A stretch of 64,000 bases of DNA, taken from positions 23,632 through 87,631 of the forward strand of contig JAILFA010000081.1 of NCBI GenBank assembly GCA_024687125.1, read 5' to 3'. The DNA is from Lachnospiraceae bacterium (GTDB lineage Bacteria > Bacillota > Clostridia > Lachnospirales > Lachnospiraceae). How positions within the stretch are numbered: the stretch's first letter is position 1; each line of letters begins with the position of its first letter. This document shows positions 30,781-40,934 of the stretch, piece by piece. Made by a program: the position numbers and the translations under genes. The notes below the pieces were generated by a model. The model had not been told where the DNA came from. It saw nothing but the letters and a program-made list of their open reading frames with translations, and did not search any database.

Positions 30781-32157
30781 ATGAAGATCCTCCTTGTTTT
30801 ACTCGGCTGTGACAAAAACAGAGTCGATGCCGAGGTGATGCTGGGAAAACTCAGGGATCACGGGCACACATTTACCGATGATAAGGAGCAGGCGGAGGCG
30901 GTCATCGTCAACACCTGCTGCTTTATTGATGCGGCAAAAGAGGAGAGCATCAATGAGATCCTCTCCTATGCCGAAGAGAAAAAGAACGGCAGGATCCGCG
31001 CTCTCGTTGTTACAGGGTGTCTGGCGCAGCGCTACCGGGATGAGATCATCAGGGAGATCCCGCAGGTCGATGCTGTTGTCGGTGTGACCGCCGCGGACCA
31101 GATCGCCGAGGTGCTCGAGAAAGCCGCGCAGGCTGACAAGGCAGACGGCATGATCCTCATGGGACCGGTGGATCTGCCATGCGGCGGCGGAGACAGGGTC
31201 ATCACGACCGGAGGCTCCTATGAGTATCTCAAGATCGCTGAGGGATGCGACAAACACTGCACCTACTGTGTGATCCCGCAGATCCGCGGACGGTACAGAA
31301 GCCGCCCGATGGAGGAACTGGTTGCTGAGGCCGAAAAGCTGGCCGATGCCGGCGTGAGCGAACTGATCCTCGTGGCTCAGGAAACAACGCTCTACGGCGT
31401 GGATCTCTACGGGGAAAAGCGGCTGCCCATGCTTCTTGAAAAGCTCTGTGCTATCGAAGGGCTTCACTGGATCCGGCTTTTGTACTGCTATCCGGAAGAG
31501 ATCGACGAGGCGCTGATCGACGCGATCGCGGGTCAGGATAAGATCTGCAGATATCTGGATATACCGATCCAAAGCGGCTCGAACAGCGTTCTGAAGCGTA
31601 TGGGGAGAAGGATCGACCGGGAGGGGATCATCCGCCTGATACAGCACCTTCGCGAGAGGATTCCCGGGATCGCGGTCAGGACTTCCCTGATCAGCGGATT
31701 TCCAGGGGAGACGGCGGCAGATCACCGGGAGACCATGGAGCTTGTAAAGCAGCTTCGGTTCGAGAGACTCGGGGTCTTTACCTATTCCCAGGAGGAGGGC
31801 ACACCGGCCGCGAAGCTGCCGGACCAGGTGCCGGAGCCTCTGAAAAAGAGACGTCAGGGCCAGCTGATGCGCCTGCAGCAGACGATCACCGCAGAGCGCA
31901 GCGAAGTTCTGCAGGGGAGTGTTGTAGAGGCGGTCATCGAGGGCAGGATCACCGGAGATGACATGATCGAAGAAGACACAGCTGTCTATGCCGCAAGATG
32001 CGCGTTTGACATCCCGGAAGTAGACGGCTATCTGTTCATAGAGGGCGTCGATCCCTCTGTTGAACTCTATACAGGAAGCTTTGTCAGGGTGCGCATCACC
32101 GGCGCATCCGGATATGATCTGACAGGAGTACTTTATGAAGATGAATCTGGCCAATAA
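30781..32157 (+). CDS. rimO: Ribosomal protein S12 methylthiotransferase
   Basis: LGCDKNRVDAEVMLG; radical-SAM CDKHCTYCVIPQIRGRYRSRP; C-terminal TRAM-like domain. Confidence 0.95.
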   Translation: MKILLVLLGCDKNRVDAEVMLGKLRDHGHTFTDDKEQAEAVIVNTCCFIDAAKEESINEILSYAEEKKNGRIRALVVTGCLAQRYRDEIIREIPQVDAVVGVTAADQIAEVLEKAAQADKADGMILMGPVDLPCGGGDRVITTGGSYEYLKIAEGCDKHCTYCVIPQIRGRYRSRPMEELVAEAEKLADAGVSELILVAQETTLYGVDLYGEKRLPMLLEKLCAIEGLHWIRLLYCYPEEIDEALIDAIAGQDKICRYLDIPIQSGSNSVLKRMGRRIDREGIIRLIQHLRERIPGIAVRTSLISGFPGETAADHRETMELVKQLRFERLGVFTYSQEEGTPAAKLPDQVPEPLKKRRQGQLMRLQQTITAERSEVLQGSVVEAVIEGRITGDDMIEEDTAVYAARCAFDIPEVDGYLFIEGVDPSVELYTGSFVRVRITGASGYDLTGVLYEDESGQ

Positions 32158-32692
32158 AATCACGATGATGCGGGTTCTGCTCATCCCGCTCTTTGTCCTG
32201 TTCCTGCTGGTTGATATCACAGGGGAAGCGGACAAGTGGATCGCGCTTTCTTTATTTGTCATTGCTTCCCTGACAGATCTTGTGGACGGCCGGATCGCCA
32301 GGAAATATCATATGGTCACCGATTTCGGCAAATTCATGGATCCGCTCGCCGACAAGCTCCTCGTCGGTTCCGCGATGATCTGCCTGACAACGCCCGAGCT
32401 GCTTTCGGACAGCGCTATCCCTGCCTGGATCGTGGTCATCATCATCGCGCGAGAGTTCATCATCAGCGGTTTCCGCCTGATCGCTGCGGAAAAGGGCGTC
32501 GTGATCGCCGCCAGCTGGTGGGGCAAATGGAAGACAACCTTTCAGATGACCATGGTGATCATGAAGATCGCTGATATCCCGCAGCTCGTGATCCTTACCA
32601 ATATCGTCATGTATGTGGCCATGGCGCTCACCGTGATCTCGCTGATCGACTACATGGTCAAGAACAGATCTGTCATGGGCGGGGATATCTGA
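32135..32692 (+). CDS. pgsA: CDP-diacylglycerol-glycerol-3-phosphate 3-phosphatidyltransferase
   Basis: SLTDLVDGRIARKYHMVTDFGKFMDPLADKLLV (CDP-alcohol phosphotransferase motif). Confidence 0.93.
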   Translation: MKMNLANKITMMRVLLIPLFVLFLLVDITGEADKWIALSLFVIASLTDLVDGRIARKYHMVTDFGKFMDPLADKLLVGSAMICLTTPELLSDSAIPAWIVVIIIAREFIISGFRLIAAEKGVVIAASWWGKWKTTFQMTMVIMKIADIPQLVILTNIVMYVAMALTVISLIDYMVKNRSVMGGDI

Positions 32693-32693
32693 C

Positions 32694-33497
32694 ATGAAAA
32701 CGAAAGGGACCGCGGCAGTCCTGATGATCGCCCTGTCGGCATTCCTTGCGGGATGCCAGGGCGTCAGCGTGCTTCTTCCGTATTCGGAAAAGAACACCGT
32801 GCCGGCAGTCTCGGAGGAGACACCGGAGGAGTCAGCGCAGGCAGTCGCACCGGAACCCATTATCGAACCTGTTGCGCCGGAGGTGCCCGAGATCGTTGAG
32901 GAGATCCCGGAGGAAGAGCCGGAGCCGGTGTTCCGCGAGGTGGATCTGCCCGGCAATTTCGATCCCGGCACGGTGACGGGACAGACCTATGAGAATAAGA
33001 CCCTGGGATTCGGCCTGACGCTCGGCGATGACTGGACGTACCTGAGTCCGGAGGAGCTGTGCAAGCTCAACGAGATGAAAGAAGAAGCGACCCATGATAC
33101 CGTTACCGCCTATCTTGAGGAGCCGCAGGAATATACCGATATGGACGCCACCTCCGGCGGGATCGGCGATGAGATCACCGTCAGCGCGATCAAATATCTG
33201 TATCTGGGTACCGAGGATATGAGCGAGGTGGCTTCGGCGTGCTGCGTGACGATCGAAGAGCAGCTTTCCAAGGAAAAGATCGAAAACATGACCAGCGAAA
33301 CGCGTCAGGTGGAGTTCCTCGGGCAGATGCTGTATGCGAGCGTTGTTACCGGCGTCCTTGAGGGAAATCAGTACAATGTCATCTGGCTGCATGACCATAA
33401 GAACGGGTATTACTATTCTGTCCGAGTGATGTATTACGGGGAAAAGGGACCGGATGCGATCCTCGGAAGCTTCTACGCTCTGGAAGAGGCACTCTGA
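32694..33497 (+). CDS. Lipoprotein, hypothetical
   Basis: Lipobox FLAGC; Pro/Glu-rich linker; alpha/beta C-terminal domain. Confidence 0.75.
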   Translation: MKTKGTAAVLMIALSAFLAGCQGVSVLLPYSEKNTVPAVSEETPEESAQAVAPEPIIEPVAPEVPEIVEEIPEEEPEPVFREVDLPGNFDPGTVTGQTYENKTLGFGLTLGDDWTYLSPEELCKLNEMKEEATHDTVTAYLEEPQEYTDMDATSGGIGDEITVSAIKYLYLGTEDMSEVASACCVTIEEQLSKEKIENMTSETRQVEFLGQMLYASVVTGVLEGNQYNVIWLHDHKNGYYYSVRVMYYGEKGPDAILGSFYALEEAL

Positions 33498-34945
33498 TGA
33501 AGACAGATCATGATGTAATCATCATCGGCGGCGGTGTGACCGGATGCGCGGTCGCCCGCGAATTATCCCTGTGGGATCTGGATGTCCTGCTCATTGAACG
33601 CGGAGAGGATATCTGCAGCGGTACGTCCAAGGCAAACAGCGCGATCGTCCATGCGGGTTTTGACGCTAAGCCGGGGACGAAGAAGGCCAGGTTCAATGTC
33701 GAGGGAAGCCGCAGGATGAAGGAACTCGCCGTGGATCTGGATTTTGCCTGGAAGAACAACGGTGCGCTGGTTCTGTGCTTTTCCGAGGAGGAGAGAGCGG
33801 CTGTACAGGAGCTCTACGACCGCGGAATTGCCAACGGTCTGACCGGGGAGGAGCTTCGGATCCTTTCCGGAGAAGAAGCGAGGAAACTCGAGCCCGCCTT
33901 ATCCGAAGAAGTTGTATGCGCGCTGGAGGCAAAGAGCAGCGCGATCGTCTGTCCGTTTGAACTGACATGCGCCCTCGCGGAAAACGCCGCGGCAAACGGT
34001 GTTTCTTTCCGGTTTCTCTCTGAAGTGACCGGTGTAGAAAGATCAGAGGAGGGGTATATCGTACGCCTGTCCGATGCTTCTGTGCTGAAATCCCGCTATG
34101 TTGTCAACGCGGCGGGGATCTTCAGCGATTCCATCCATAATATGGTCAGCGGGCATAAGCTTGCCATCACGCCCCGGAGAGGGGATTATCTGCTGATGGA
34201 CAAGGAAGCGGGCGGCACGGTTTCTCACACGATCTTCCAGCTTCCCGGAAAATTCGGAAAAGGGGTCCTGGTCACACCTACGGTGCACGGAAATCTCCTT
34301 GCAGGTCCGACGGCCATAGATACGGCGGATAAGGAGGATACGGCGACCACGGCGGCCGCGCTTGCCGAGGTGCAGGAGAGAGCAGCGGTGAGTGTTCCCC
34401 GTATGCCTTTCAAGCAGGTCATCACTTCGTTTTCGGGGCTCCGAGCCCACGAAGCGGGCGGTGATTTCGTGATCGGCGAGTGCGAGGACGCACCCGGTTT
34501 CTTCGATGCCGCCGGTATCGAATCCCCTGGGCTTTCTGCGGCGCCTGCGATCGGACAGTATCTTGCCGGTCTGATCGCCGATAAGGCGGGAGCCCGTACA
34601 AAAGAAAACGCGGTCCTTACCAGGACCGGTATCCCGCATATGGCGCTTCTGTCCGACGAAGAACGGGCGGAACTGATCCTGAGGGATCCTGCCTACGGAC
34701 AGATCGTCTGCCGGTGCGAAAATGTGACGGAGGGTGAGATCCGTGAGGCGATCCGGCGTACGCCCGGTGCCCGGTCGATGGACGGGGTAAAGCGCAGAGT
34801 GCGTGCCGGCATGGGACGCTGTCAGGCGGGTTTCTGCACACCGCGGGTCATGGAGATCCTCTCGGAGGAGCTGGGGATCCCGATGGAAGAAGTATGTAAG
34901 AATGTGCCCGGATCTGAACTGCTGATCAGAGAGGAGGGGAAATGA
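33497..34945 (+). CDS. GlpA-like FAD-dependent oxidoreductase with C-terminal BFD-type [2Fe-2S] domain
   Basis: VIIIGGGVTGCAVARELS; ICRCENVTEGEI...GMGRCQAGFC. Confidence 0.88.
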   Translation: MKTDHDVIIIGGGVTGCAVARELSLWDLDVLLIERGEDICSGTSKANSAIVHAGFDAKPGTKKARFNVEGSRRMKELAVDLDFAWKNNGALVLCFSEEERAAVQELYDRGIANGLTGEELRILSGEEARKLEPALSEEVVCALEAKSSAIVCPFELTCALAENAAANGVSFRFLSEVTGVERSEEGYIVRLSDASVLKSRYVVNAAGIFSDSIHNMVSGHKLAITPRRGDYLLMDKEAGGTVSHTIFQLPGKFGKGVLVTPTVHGNLLAGPTAIDTADKEDTATTAAALAEVQERAAVSVPRMPFKQVITSFSGLRAHEAGGDFVIGECEDAPGFFDAAGIESPGLSAAPAIGQYLAGLIADKAGARTKENAVLTRTGIPHMALLSDEERAELILRDPAYGQIVCRCENVTEGEIREAIRRTPGARSMDGVKRRVRAGMGRCQAGFCTPRVMEILSEELGIPMEEVCKNVPGSELLIREEGK

Positions 34946-36237
34946 GCAGAACATCTTCTCCTGAAGCCGCGGAACACGTGGGTGTTCTCATCATCGGCGG
35001 AGGACCGGCGGGTCTTGCGGCGGCAGTGGCCGCCAGAAAAGCAGGTGCGCAGGATCTTCTGATCGTCGAGCGTGACAGGATGCTCGGCGGTATCCTGAAT
35101 CAGTGCATCCATAACGGTTTCGGACTCCACACGTTCAAGGAGGAACTCACCGGACCGGAATACGCTTCCCGATTCATTTCACAGGTTAAGGAGCTTGATA
35201 TCCCCTATCTGCTGAATACGATGGTCTTAAATCTTGACCGCGACAGGAATGTGACCCTGATGAGCCGGAAAGACGGTATCCGAAGGGTTAAGGCGGACGC
35301 GGTCATCCTTGCGATGGGCTGCAGAGAGAGGCCCAGAGGGGCGCTCTCCATCCCGGGATTTCGTCCGGCAGGCATCTATACCGCAGGAACGGCGCAGCGG
35401 CTGATGAACATCGAGGGCTATCAGGTCGGCAGACGTGTCGTGATCCTGGGATCCGGCGATATCGGCCTGATCATGGCGAGACGCATGACGCTCGAGGGCG
35501 CAAAAGTACTCACGGTCGCCGAACTCATGCCGTATTCGGGCGGTCTCAAGAGAAACATCGTCCAGTGTCTCAACGACTATGATATCCCGCTGCAGCTGTC
35601 CCATACGGTCGTGGATATCCATGGCAAAGACCGCGTGAGCGGTGTCACGATCGCCCAGGTGGATGAAAGGCGCAGCCCGATCCCCGGGACGGAGGTCACC
35701 TATGACTGCGATACGCTGCTTCTGTCCTGCGGGCTACTTCCGGAAAACGAGCTGACGCGGATGACAGGTGCCGAGATGAGTTCTGTCACGGGAGGCGCTT
35801 CCGTGGACGAGAGCCTGCAGACCAGCATCCCGGGCGTATTTGCCTGCGGCAACGTGCTGCATGTGCATGATCTGGTTGATTATGTATCCGAGGAAGCTTC
35901 CCACGCCGGGGAAAGTGCAGCACTTTACGCGGCTTCCAGTGAGGGTGAGCGCAGAGCGGATGCTGAGGCAGTAGAGATCGCTGTGGCGGGCGGCGTCAGA
36001 TACACCGTGCCGCAGCGGATCGATCCTGTCAGGATGCCGGATAAGGTGACGGTGCGATTTCGCGTGGCAGATGTTTATCGGGATAAGACCATTGCCGTCT
36101 ACCGTGGAGAAAAGCGCCTGTCCGCGAGAAAGACCCGCGTTCTGGCACCCGGTGAGATGGAGCAGGTGATCCTGAAAAAAGAGGAACTGTCGGGACTTAC
36201 GGCAGCCGAGGGGCTGCGTGTGGTCATTGAGGACTAA
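34942..36237 (+). CDS. NAD(P)/FAD-dependent oxidoreductase (GlpB-associated type)
   Basis: LIIGGGPAGLAAAVAARKAG; VVILGSGDIGLIMARRM; GVFACGNVLHVHDLVDYVSEEA. Confidence 0.88.
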   Translation: MSRTSSPEAAEHVGVLIIGGGPAGLAAAVAARKAGAQDLLIVERDRMLGGILNQCIHNGFGLHTFKEELTGPEYASRFISQVKELDIPYLLNTMVLNLDRDRNVTLMSRKDGIRRVKADAVILAMGCRERPRGALSIPGFRPAGIYTAGTAQRLMNIEGYQVGRRVVILGSGDIGLIMARRMTLEGAKVLTVAELMPYSGGLKRNIVQCLNDYDIPLQLSHTVVDIHGKDRVSGVTIAQVDERRSPIPGTEVTYDCDTLLLSCGLLPENELTRMTGAEMSSVTGGASVDESLQTSIPGVFACGNVLHVHDLVDYVSEEASHAGESAALYAASSEGERRADAEAVEIAVAGGVRYTVPQRIDPVRMPDKVTVRFRVADVYRDKTIAVYRGEKRLSARKTRVLAPGEMEQVILKKEELSGLTAAEGLRVVIED

Positions 36238-36258
36238 TGCTTGTCGGGAGGTACCGGG

Positions 36259-36630
36259 ATGTCTGAGACAAGAGAACTGACCTGTATCAACTGCCCGCTG
36301 GGTTGTGCGCTGACCGTGACCATAAGAGGTCAGGAGATCACCGTTACAGGCAATACCTGTCCGCGCGGCGAAGCTTACGGCAAAAAAGAGGTGACAGACC
36401 CGACGAGGATCGTGACTTCCACGGTTCCCGTGGAAGGCGGCGATATCGCAAGACTCCCTGTCAAGACCGCATCCGATATTCCTAAGGACAAGATCTTTTC
36501 GGTCATGGAGGAGATTCATGCAGCACGTGTCAAAGCACCGGTCCGGATCGGCGATGTCGTCATCAGAAATGTCGCCGGCACCGGCGCGGATATTGTTGCT
36601 GCCAGAAATGTCAACGAAATAGCAGTATAA
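36259..36630 (+). CDS. DUF1667 family Cys-rich protein
   Basis: LTCINCPLGCALTV...NTCPRGEAYGKKEVTDPTRIVTSTV; Cys pattern as in DUF1667. Confidence 0.88.
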   Translation: MSETRELTCINCPLGCALTVTIRGQEITVTGNTCPRGEAYGKKEVTDPTRIVTSTVPVEGGDIARLPVKTASDIPKDKIFSVMEEIHAARVKAPVRIGDVVIRNVAGTGADIVAARNVNEIAV

Positions 36631-36631
36631 A

Positions 36632-37543
36632 ATGGACAAAATAACGTTAATCAATCAAACGCAGCTTTTTGTTCTGGACATGGACGGCACCTATTATCTC
36701 GGTGACCGGATCCTCCCCGGGGCAAGAGCATTCCTGGATGCCGCCAGGCAGGCCGGGAAAGAGTATCTGTTCTTTACCAACAATTCTTCCCGTTCTCCAA
36801 AAGATTATGTAGACAAGCTCGCACGAATGGACACTGTGATCACGATGTCGCAGATCCTGACGAGCGGTGATGTGATGATCAGTTATCTGAAGAATCATCA
36901 CCCGAAAGCGTCAGTCTATCTTCTTGGAACCCCTGCGCTGTTCGAGAGCTTCCGGGAAGCGGGGATACACCTGGTCAACGAGCCGGTTTCCGATACCGGA
37001 GAGGATATCCGCGGCAATGTGTCGACTGCGCAGACAGGGGAAGGGGAACGTCCGGATCTGGTGGTCCTTGGATTTGACCAGACCCTCACTTTTGCGCGGC
37101 TGACGAAGGCATGCACCTATATCCGTGAGGGAGCCCCGTTTCTCGCGACACATCCCGATATCAACTGTCCGGTGGAAGGCGGCTTTATTCCCGACTGCGG
37201 AGCGATGATCGCGGCCATGTCCCTTTCAACAGGAGTTCAGCCGCGGGTAACGGGAAAGCCCTGGCCGGAGACCGTCGACGCTGTTCTGGAGCGTGTCAAT
37301 GAGGAGCGGACAAAGACAGGGAAAAAGACGCTCGACCGAAGTGATGTCACTTTTGTCGGAGACCGTCTCTACACGGATATCGCTGTCGGAGTAAACAACG
37401 GCGCACACGGAGCGCTGGTCATGACAGGGGAGACAACACAGGAGGACATCCCGAAAAGTGAAGTGCAGCCGGATGCTGTCTATGCGTCGCTTGGGGAAAT
37501 GGGAGAGATCCTGAGATCGAACGGAGGAAACAAAGGATGCTGA
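36632..37543 (+). CDS. HAD-IIA (NagD-like) phosphatase
   Basis: FVLDMDGTYYLGDRILPGARAFLDAAR; FFTNNSSRS; VGDRLYTDIAVGVNNG. Confidence 0.9.
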   Translation: MDKITLINQTQLFVLDMDGTYYLGDRILPGARAFLDAARQAGKEYLFFTNNSSRSPKDYVDKLARMDTVITMSQILTSGDVMISYLKNHHPKASVYLLGTPALFESFREAGIHLVNEPVSDTGEDIRGNVSTAQTGEGERPDLVVLGFDQTLTFARLTKACTYIREGAPFLATHPDINCPVEGGFIPDCGAMIAAMSLSTGVQPRVTGKPWPETVDAVLERVNEERTKTGKKTLDRSDVTFVGDRLYTDIAVGVNNGAHGALVMTGETTQEDIPKSEVQPDAVYASLGEMGEILRSNGGNKGC

Positions 37544-38970
37544 ATGTGAAACGCTCTGTCGCAAGAATTCTCATGATCCTGCTGCTTGGCGTGATGACCG
37601 CGGGCGCCGTGAGCGGATGCGGCGAACAGCAGAAGCAAGAGACTTCCGAGAAGAGCAAAAAGGATAAGAAAAAGAAGAGCGAAGATAAAGACAAAAACGA
37701 TCAGAAAGATAAGAAAGACGATGAGGACGGCGATGATGAAGACAAGGAAGGGGACGGACCTGTGATCAAATCCGGGATCGAATACTTTTACTTAAGCTAT
37801 TCCACGGGATCCTACGCGAATTCCGGCTATGCCTATGAGGCAGAACGCGCCTCCGACGGTTCGGTGGATGTGATGGTCAAGGTCGACGGGATGAGTCAGG
37901 ACGATGCGCCGCACTTTACGGAAGACGAAGCATTTCTGGACAGCATCGTCAGGATCCTTTCGGATAACCATGTAGAAAAATGGGACGGATTTGATGGCTC
38001 CGCGCAGGACGTGCTGGACGGGGACTCCTTTTCCATGAATGTCAGGCTGACGGACGGACAGACGATCGGCGCCCACGGCTACGAGAAATATCCCGAAGGC
38101 TACGGCAGTGTGTGCGGGGCACTCGACGCCCTGTTCATGGATCTGTATGAGTCCGAGTTTCCCAACAAAGAAAAGGCGCTCAAGGCTTACTATTCAGAGC
38201 AGTATCCCGATGTACCGTTTGCGGAAGAAGTGGAGGAAAATATCCGCTATTCTGCTCAAGGGGGAGGTTATTTTTCCTATATTGCGGATGATCAGGAGGA
38301 ACGGATCGTCTACCGCGTGGTCAGCGAGTTTAACAATCTCACGGAGGATCCGGGAAACTACGGATACGATGAAGACCGGGATATGCTGATCGTCCGGCTG
38401 TATCAGGAGGCGGACAGGGATAATCCGGAGGTTGTAAATACCGCTCTTGGATTTGATCTGTACACAGTCGATGACGGGGGACAGATCACCCTCTGCGGAA
38501 GTGACTGCGCGGATCCGGCGCTTTTCTGGAACGACGGACTGTACGGGTACTTTTTCCGCTGCTGGAGCGGGTCGGACCGTCTCATCGGGTATTTCGCGCA
38601 TCGCTCCTATCAGGCTTCGGGCGGCGGGGACGGTTATCAGCTGACGCTCTATAAGAGTGTGGACGGCAAACTGGAAAAGATTGCCGATGAAAGTGTGATC
38701 GTCCCGGCGGAGCATGAGAACTGGACGATCGACGATATCTCCGGATTCGTGAAGATCGCCGAGGAGCACGGCTTCGGCTATTCCCTCGATGACTGGAGAA
38801 AACATCCCGATCAGCCGTATCTGAGCAGAAAGAATGTCGAGGTGCTGGTCGATCTCTATACGAAGAACAACCTCGACGGCAAATTCTATGAGACTCTGAC
38901 GGCAACCCCGGGCGGCGAGTATGTCGGAGAATACGGAGTCTCCGGCAGTGTCAGCGGACGCGGGTGGTAA
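37537..38970 (+). CDS. Lipoprotein with long K/D/E linker, hypothetical
   Basis: Signal peptide with AVSGC lipobox, then KDKKKKSEDKDKNDQKDKKDDEDGDDEDKEGDG. Confidence 0.75.
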   Translation: MLNVKRSVARILMILLLGVMTAGAVSGCGEQQKQETSEKSKKDKKKKSEDKDKNDQKDKKDDEDGDDEDKEGDGPVIKSGIEYFYLSYSTGSYANSGYAYEAERASDGSVDVMVKVDGMSQDDAPHFTEDEAFLDSIVRILSDNHVEKWDGFDGSAQDVLDGDSFSMNVRLTDGQTIGAHGYEKYPEGYGSVCGALDALFMDLYESEFPNKEKALKAYYSEQYPDVPFAEEVEENIRYSAQGGGYFSYIADDQEERIVYRVVSEFNNLTEDPGNYGYDEDRDMLIVRLYQEADRDNPEVVNTALGFDLYTVDDGGQITLCGSDCADPALFWNDGLYGYFFRCWSGSDRLIGYFAHRSYQASGGGDGYQLTLYKSVDGKLEKIADESVIVPAEHENWTIDDISGFVKIAEEHGFGYSLDDWRKHPDQPYLSRKNVEVLVDLYTKNNLDGKFYETLTATPGGEYVGEYGVSGSVSGRGW

Positions 38971-38977
38971 GAGTAAT

Positions 38978-40195
38978 ATGAGAGCATATGAACGGCTGCT
39001 GAAATACGCAGTGATCCATACGACAAGCGATGATAACGCGGATACGACTCCGTCAACGAAACGTCAGTTTGATCTGGCATTGCTTCTGGCTGAGGAGATG
39101 AAGTCGCTTGGGATCACGGAAGTGACTGTGGATGAACACTGCTATGTCACCGGAAAGATCGAGGCGACAAAGGGGCTGGAAGACAGGCCATGTATCGGCT
39201 TTATCGCTCATCTCGATACCGCGCCGGACGCGTCCGGGGAAAATGTACATCCTCGGATCATCAACGACTACGACGGCGGAGATGTCACGCTGGAAAGCGG
39301 CCTCGTGCTTTCAGCCGGGCTTTTTCCGCACCTCGCTTCCCTGAAGGGACGGACCTTGATCACAACAGACGGAAGTACCCTCCTCGGAGCGGATGACAAG
39401 GCAGGTGTCGCGGAGATCCTGACTATGGCCGAGACCATCCTTAAAGAGGAGATCCCGCACGGCAGGATTGCGATCGCCTTTACGCCGGACGAGGAGATCG
39501 GACACGGCGCGCGGCTCCTGGATATCGACGCCTTCGGCGCGGCGTTTGCGTACACGGTCGACGGCGGCGCGGAAAACGAACTGGAGTATGAAAATTTCAA
39601 CGCAGCCAAGGCTGAATTTCGGATCAAAGGAGTCAGCGTACATCCCGGAGAAGCCAAGAACCGGATGGTCAACGCCGCACTGATCGCCTGTGAGATCTCT
39701 TCCATGCTCCCGCAGGCGGAGACGCCGGCGCATACTGAGGACAGAGAAGGGTTCTATCATCTGACGGACATTTCCGGGGATGTAGAAAAAGCCGAGATCG
39801 ACTACATCGTCCGCGATCATGACAGCAGTCTGTTTGAAGCGAAGCTCGCTACGCTGAGGATGATCGAAAAAATCCTGAACGAGCGCTATGGGGCAGGTAC
39901 CGTCACCCTGACGGTCAAAGAGCAGTACCGGAACATGATCGAGAAGATCCGTCCGCATATGCACATCGTGGATACGGCGAGGAAGTGCATCGCCGCACAG
40001 GGGATAGAGCCTGTGGTTACACCGGTGCGAGGCGGGACGGACGGCGCACAGCTCACCTTCCGCGGGCTGCCCTGCCCGAACCTCGGGACCGGCGGCTATG
40101 CTTTCCACGGTCCGTACGAACATATCTCGGCGGAGGGCATGGATACGGTCGTCAGTGTATTATGTGATATTGTGAGATCCTATGCCGGACAATGA
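38978..40195 (+). CDS. pepT: Peptidase T
   Basis: GFIAHLDTAPDASGENV; LLGADDKAGVAEI; TPDEEIGHGARLLD; GGTDGAQLTFRGLPCPNLGTGGYAFHGPYE. ATG at 38978. Confidence 0.95.
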   Translation: MRAYERLLKYAVIHTTSDDNADTTPSTKRQFDLALLLAEEMKSLGITEVTVDEHCYVTGKIEATKGLEDRPCIGFIAHLDTAPDASGENVHPRIINDYDGGDVTLESGLVLSAGLFPHLASLKGRTLITTDGSTLLGADDKAGVAEILTMAETILKEEIPHGRIAIAFTPDEEIGHGARLLDIDAFGAAFAYTVDGGAENELEYENFNAAKAEFRIKGVSVHPGEAKNRMVNAALIACEISSMLPQAETPAHTEDREGFYHLTDISGDVEKAEIDYIVRDHDSSLFEAKLATLRMIEKILNERYGAGTVTLTVKEQYRNMIEKIRPHMHIVDTARKCIAAQGIEPVVTPVRGGTDGAQLTFRGLPCPNLGTGGYAFHGPYEHISAEGMDTVVSVLCDIVRSYAGQ

Positions 40196-40272
40196 CCCGG
40201 TTTTGGACGAAAGCAGGGATCTGTGCGGAATATGGAACAGTTGATGCAAAGAAAGGACAGGAGGGTACCCAA

Positions 40273-40914
40273 ATGAGAATCGCATTGATCAATGAGAACA
40301 GCCAGGCAGCAAAAAATGCCGTGATTGAGAAAGCCCTGAAAAAGGTGGTCGAGCCGATGGGATACACGGTCGACAACTACGGGATGTACACCGCCGAGGA
40401 CGAAGCACAGCTCACCTATGTGCAGAACGGTATCCTGGCCTGCGTCCTGCTCAATTCCGGCGCGGCCGATTTTGTTGTGACCGGCTGCGGTACCGGGGAG
40501 GGCGCCATGCTGGCACTCAACAGCTTCCCGAACGTCATCTGCGGTCACGTCGCCACACCGCTGGACGCCTATACCTTTGCACAGATCAATGACGGCAACG
40601 CGATCGCGATCCCGTTTGCTCTCGGTTTCGGCTGGGGCGGTGATCTCAATCTTGAATATATCTTTGAAAAGCTTTTCTCCGAGCCATTCGGCGGCGGCTA
40701 TCCCAGGGAGCGTGTCGTGCCGGAGCAGCGCAACAAGAAGATCCTCGACGAAGTCCGCAAAGTGACGCTCAACCAGGACGTCTGTGAGATCCTTAAGGGG
40801 CTTGATCCGGAACTGGTGAAGGGCGCTTTCGCCGGTGAGCATTTTGCCGAGCTCTTTGAGAAGAACGCGAAGGATGAAGCGATCAAAGCCTGCGTAAAGG
40901 AATTCCTTAAGTAA
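40273..40914 (+). CDS. RpiB/LacA/LacB-family sugar-phosphate isomerase
   Basis: MRIALINENSQAAKNAVIEKAL; FVVTGCGTGEGAMLALNSFPNVICG. Start at ATG 40273 after GGACAGGAGGG. Confidence 0.85.
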   Translation: MRIALINENSQAAKNAVIEKALKKVVEPMGYTVDNYGMYTAEDEAQLTYVQNGILACVLLNSGAADFVVTGCGTGEGAMLALNSFPNVICGHVATPLDAYTFAQINDGNAIAIPFALGFGWGGDLNLEYIFEKLFSEPFGGGYPRERVVPEQRNKKILDEVRKVTLNQDVCEILKGLDPELVKGAFAGEHFAELFEKNAKDEAIKACVKEFLK

Positions 40915-40934
40915 AAGCCTGAAGAGGAAAGCGT

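Noticed and set aside
30799-32262. 487 aa minus-strand ORF antisense to rimO
   Set aside because: RimO radical-SAM motifs on the + strand explain the sequence.
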